From: Trifolium pratense
Lineage: Eukaryota > Streptophyta > Magnoliopsida > Fabales > Fabaceae
Reading direction: 5' to 3'
NCBI RefSeq assembly: GCF_020283565.1
Contig: NC_060059.1
Span: 14,081,501-14,145,500, forward strand
Length of the DNA stretch: 64,000 bases
The position numbers and the translations under genes are program-made. The notes below the pieces were generated by a model. The model had not been told where the DNA came from. It saw only the letters and a program-made list of their open reading frames with translations, and made no database searches. Below, piece by piece: positions 63,427-64,000 of the stretch (position 1 is its first letter; each line of letters opens with the position of its first letter).

Positions 63427-64000
63427 TCATTGGTTATAGGGTTGTTGCGTGATAACTGTGCGGTACCTCTTGGTTTTTCGGAAACCAGCAATGTTATCTA
63501 TTACAGTGTTACCGGTAATGAGTAAAGCATTTATACCCATTAGCTTCAACCCAAGGTTTTTAGTCAAATATGACAACCTATTTTCATCACCAGTAATTTC
63601 CTGCATTTGATGCACCTGTTCACGGGATATGATGGTGTAAAGCTGCAATGGTAACTTTGTGGTATTTGGATAGCAGGTTAATATATCCTTATAATTTTCT
63701 TCAGTACCACCAAAAGTCAGCTGCAGAATCGCCTTCGACTGCATATCTTCCGATGAAAGATCAAATACGAAAGCGAAATTCCCAAATTCCAAATCAGGCC
63801 TCTTGAATAAATTAAGCAAGATGCTGGTGCTTTGTTCTATATTCTTCGACAGGGCCTTCTTAGGATAAGCTTGCTGAACACGGGTTAAGTGGTATATGCG
63901 CGAAGCTTCCCGCAAGCCACTCATGAAAGCCCCATGCATAGTGGCTGGATATTGCCTACAAGTGGCCTCACCCGCAAAGAACAGTCGGTTTCCCACATTT
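63427..64000 (-). CDS. FLD: histone lysine demethylase, FLOWERING LOCUS D type (C-terminal exon, partial)
   Basis: The frame is open to the window edge and ends at 63427, giving about 190 C-terminal residues. The visible start [31 protein letters not shown] is the FAD-contacting end of an LSD1-type amine oxidase domain (FFAGEAT, then [12 protein letters not shown]). It is followed by the FLD-like extension ([40 protein letters not shown]). LSD1-type enzymes remove methyl groups from histone H3 Lys4 using FAD. In Arabidopsis FLD represses FLC and so promotes flowering (family knowledge). FLD is preferred over LDL1-3 from the extension, but this rests on recall. The rest of the gene lies beyond the right edge. 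GTG at 63996 is an internal codon, not a start. Confidence 0.8.
   Translation of the reverse strand, partial: NVGNRLFFAGEATCRQYPATMHGAFMSGLREASRIYHLTRVQQAYPKKALSKNIEQSTSILLNLFKRPDLEFGNFAFVFDLSSEDMQSKAILQLTFGGTEENYKDILTCYPNTTKLPLQLYTIISREQVHQMQEITGDENRLSYLTKNLGLKLMGINALLITGNTVIDNIAGFRKTKRYRTVITQQPYNQ

Overview
The window is nuclear DNA from a dicot plant, most likely a legume. The basis is AT-rich intergenic DNA, genes split by short GT-AG introns, plant-only gene families, and dense Ty1/copia, Ty3/gypsy, MITE and SINE content. The legume assignment is inferred from the general look of the repeats and proteins and was not tested by a search.

Five host genes can be supported. An NDL (N-MYC downregulated-like) gene lies at 23775-27243 (+, 11 coding exons). 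It faces a TIM23-type mitochondrial translocase gene tail to tail (28194-28748, -, no intron). A two-exon GTL2-type trihelix transcription factor gene is at 36160-38494 (+). A 14-exon plant NEK kinase gene is at 57488-62353 (+). The last exon of a FLOWERING LOCUS D / LSD1-type histone demethylase gene (63427-64000, -) runs off the right edge and converges on the NEK gene. All exon joins quoted keep the reading frame. The genes do not form one pathway; they are an ordinary gene set spread through repeats.

The left third is mostly transposon. It holds a decayed Ty1/copia 3' half with its LTR (1-2600), a hAT-type MITE (3648-4129), an L1-LINE RNase H fragment (5216-5428) and a broken non-LTR reverse transcriptase gene (about 6985-9170). 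A complete young Ty3/gypsy element of the Tat type (9178-21542, coded on the minus strand) has ATTTT target duplications, LTRs differing by 3 substitutions and one 4-bp indel, and an open 1940-codon gag-pol. It also has an antisense gene on the plus strand with its own TATA-like box and probable intron, hairpin-forming tandem repeats on both sides of that gene, and a 1223-bp direct duplication that doubled the primer binding site and the 5' part of gag.

Between and beyond the host genes lie many small elements. They include a 398-bp near-perfect palindromic MITE (22492-22889), several Stowaway-like MITEs (one nested inside another), two related hAT-type MITEs (34501-34977 and 52779-53339), a very young non-autonomous LTR element with an internal higher-order minisatellite (43927-45471) inserted in an older inverted repeat, and many tRNA-derived SINE copies. 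The remaining long stretches are AT-rich and hold no gene I can support.
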